5,218 nucleotides of DNA from a bacterium (GTDB lineage Bacteria; Patescibacteriota; Microgenomatia; UBA8517), in contig JAKAKU010000088.1 of assembly GCA_021824385.1 (NCBI GenBank), positions 1 through 5,218 on the forward strand, in the 5' to 3' direction. The position numbers were made by a program, and so were the translations under genes. Of the stretch, positions 4,946-5,218 are shown in pieces. Within the stretch, counting starts at the first letter, position 1, and every line of letters begins with the position of its first letter. A model generated the notes under the pieces. The model ran no database searches and was not told the origin of the DNA. It worked only from the letters and a program-made list of their open reading frames with translations.

Positions 4946-5218
4946 ATGACTGAAAAATTCAAGATAATACTGTACTGTGGACCCGACGGAGCTGGCAAGG
5001 ATTATTTAGCAGGGAAGGCCCTGGAAATGCTTTCCGATTTTCTGACGACAGCAGCAATGGTAACTACCAGACCTGCTCGTGACCCGAAGGTTGAAACAAA
5101 AATCCCCATTGAAGAGTCTGTTTTTGATGCATTGCATTCTTCAGGTGAACTCCTCGGTGCACACCTCAATCGAGGCCATAAGTACGCATATCGTCGACAC
5201 GACTTGGTCGAGGCGAAG
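4946..5218 (+). CDS. Guanylate-kinase-like P-loop nucleotide kinase, N-terminal fragment (3' end outside window)
   Basis: The first 91 residues are open to the end of the window. They start with a beta strand (FKIILYC) and a Walker A loop, GPDGAGKD at residues 12-19. Residues 38-45 (MVTTRPAR) match the 'SYTTRPPR' motif of guanylate kinases that contacts the nucleotide. Residues 58-82 (SVFDALHSSGELLGAHLNRGHKYAY) follow the GMP-binding segment 'eeFe.mi..GefLe.a...g..YGt'. The usual Ser/Thr after the P-loop Lys is Asp19, and the 'DGxDYxF' stretch after the TTR motif is replaced by DPKVETKIPI, closer in feel to PhnN-type ribose-bisphosphokinases. It is therefore probably a divergent paralogue and not the housekeeping gmk. 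It follows pnp by 27 bases, has a clear ribosome binding site, and resembles the other non-block genes in codon choice. Substrate unknown. Confidence 0.7.
   Translation, partial: MTEKFKIILYCGPDGAGKDYLAGKALEMLSDFLTTAAMVTTRPARDPKVETKIPIEESVFDALHSSGELLGAHLNRGHKYAYRRHDLVEAK

Noticed and set aside
1..5218. CRISPR array, insertion sequence or phage genes
   Set aside because: No regularly spaced repeats, terminal inverted repeats, transposase or phage-like products are seen.

Overview
The window looks like chromosomal DNA from a bacterium of the Candidate Phyla Radiation (Patescibacteria), most likely a Parcubacteria-type lineage. This rests on three things: a reduced infB...rpsO-pnp cluster, a degenerate DHH/NrnA-like gene directly after infB, and core genes without Shine-Dalgarno sequences. 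The lineage is an inference from gene content and order, not a database match. Stop codons are standard: infB ends in TGA, and no TGA is read through, which argues against the CPR groups that recode UGA.

Layout. (1) 1-249 is the 3' end of infB (IF-2 domain IV). (2) 250-326 is a short gap with a hairpin and a strong sigma70-type promoter whose predicted start falls on the next ATG. (3) 327-1154 encodes a DHH-superfamily (NrnA-like) protein that has lost its catalytic motifs. (4) 1189-1530 encodes an unrecognised 113-residue protein with its own Shine-Dalgarno sequence. (5) 1546-1573 is a strong intrinsic terminator between convergent genes. (6) 1572-2108, minus strand, is yjjX, a non-canonical purine NTP phosphatase. 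(7) 2109-2282 is a divergent intergenic region with a small hairpin near rpsO. (8) 2283-2549 is rpsO (ribosomal protein uS15). (9) 2579-4918 is pnp (polynucleotide phosphorylase) with an Arg/Gly-rich tail, preceded by a TATAAT box 8 nt from its ATG. (10) 4946-5218 is the start of a guanylate-kinase-like P-loop protein that runs off the window.

The core is a decayed form of the widespread nusA-infB-rbfA-nrnA-truB-ribF-rpsO-pnp block: translation initiation, RNA turnover, ribosomal protein S15 and mRNA decay. rbfA, truB and ribF are absent here. The unknown gene and yjjX sit where truB and ribF would be expected. The block genes (nrnA-like, rpsO, pnp) have no Shine-Dalgarno sequence, and two of them carry a TATAAT box placed for leaderless transcription. 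The non-block genes on the plus strand have clear purine-rich ribosome binding sites and visibly different codon choice, which suggests separate histories.

No CRISPR array, tRNA, rRNA, insertion sequence or phage gene was seen. The most unusual signals are the predicted leaderless starts, the DHH pseudoenzyme, the basic tail on PNPase, and the Walker A motif ending in Asp in the last gene.
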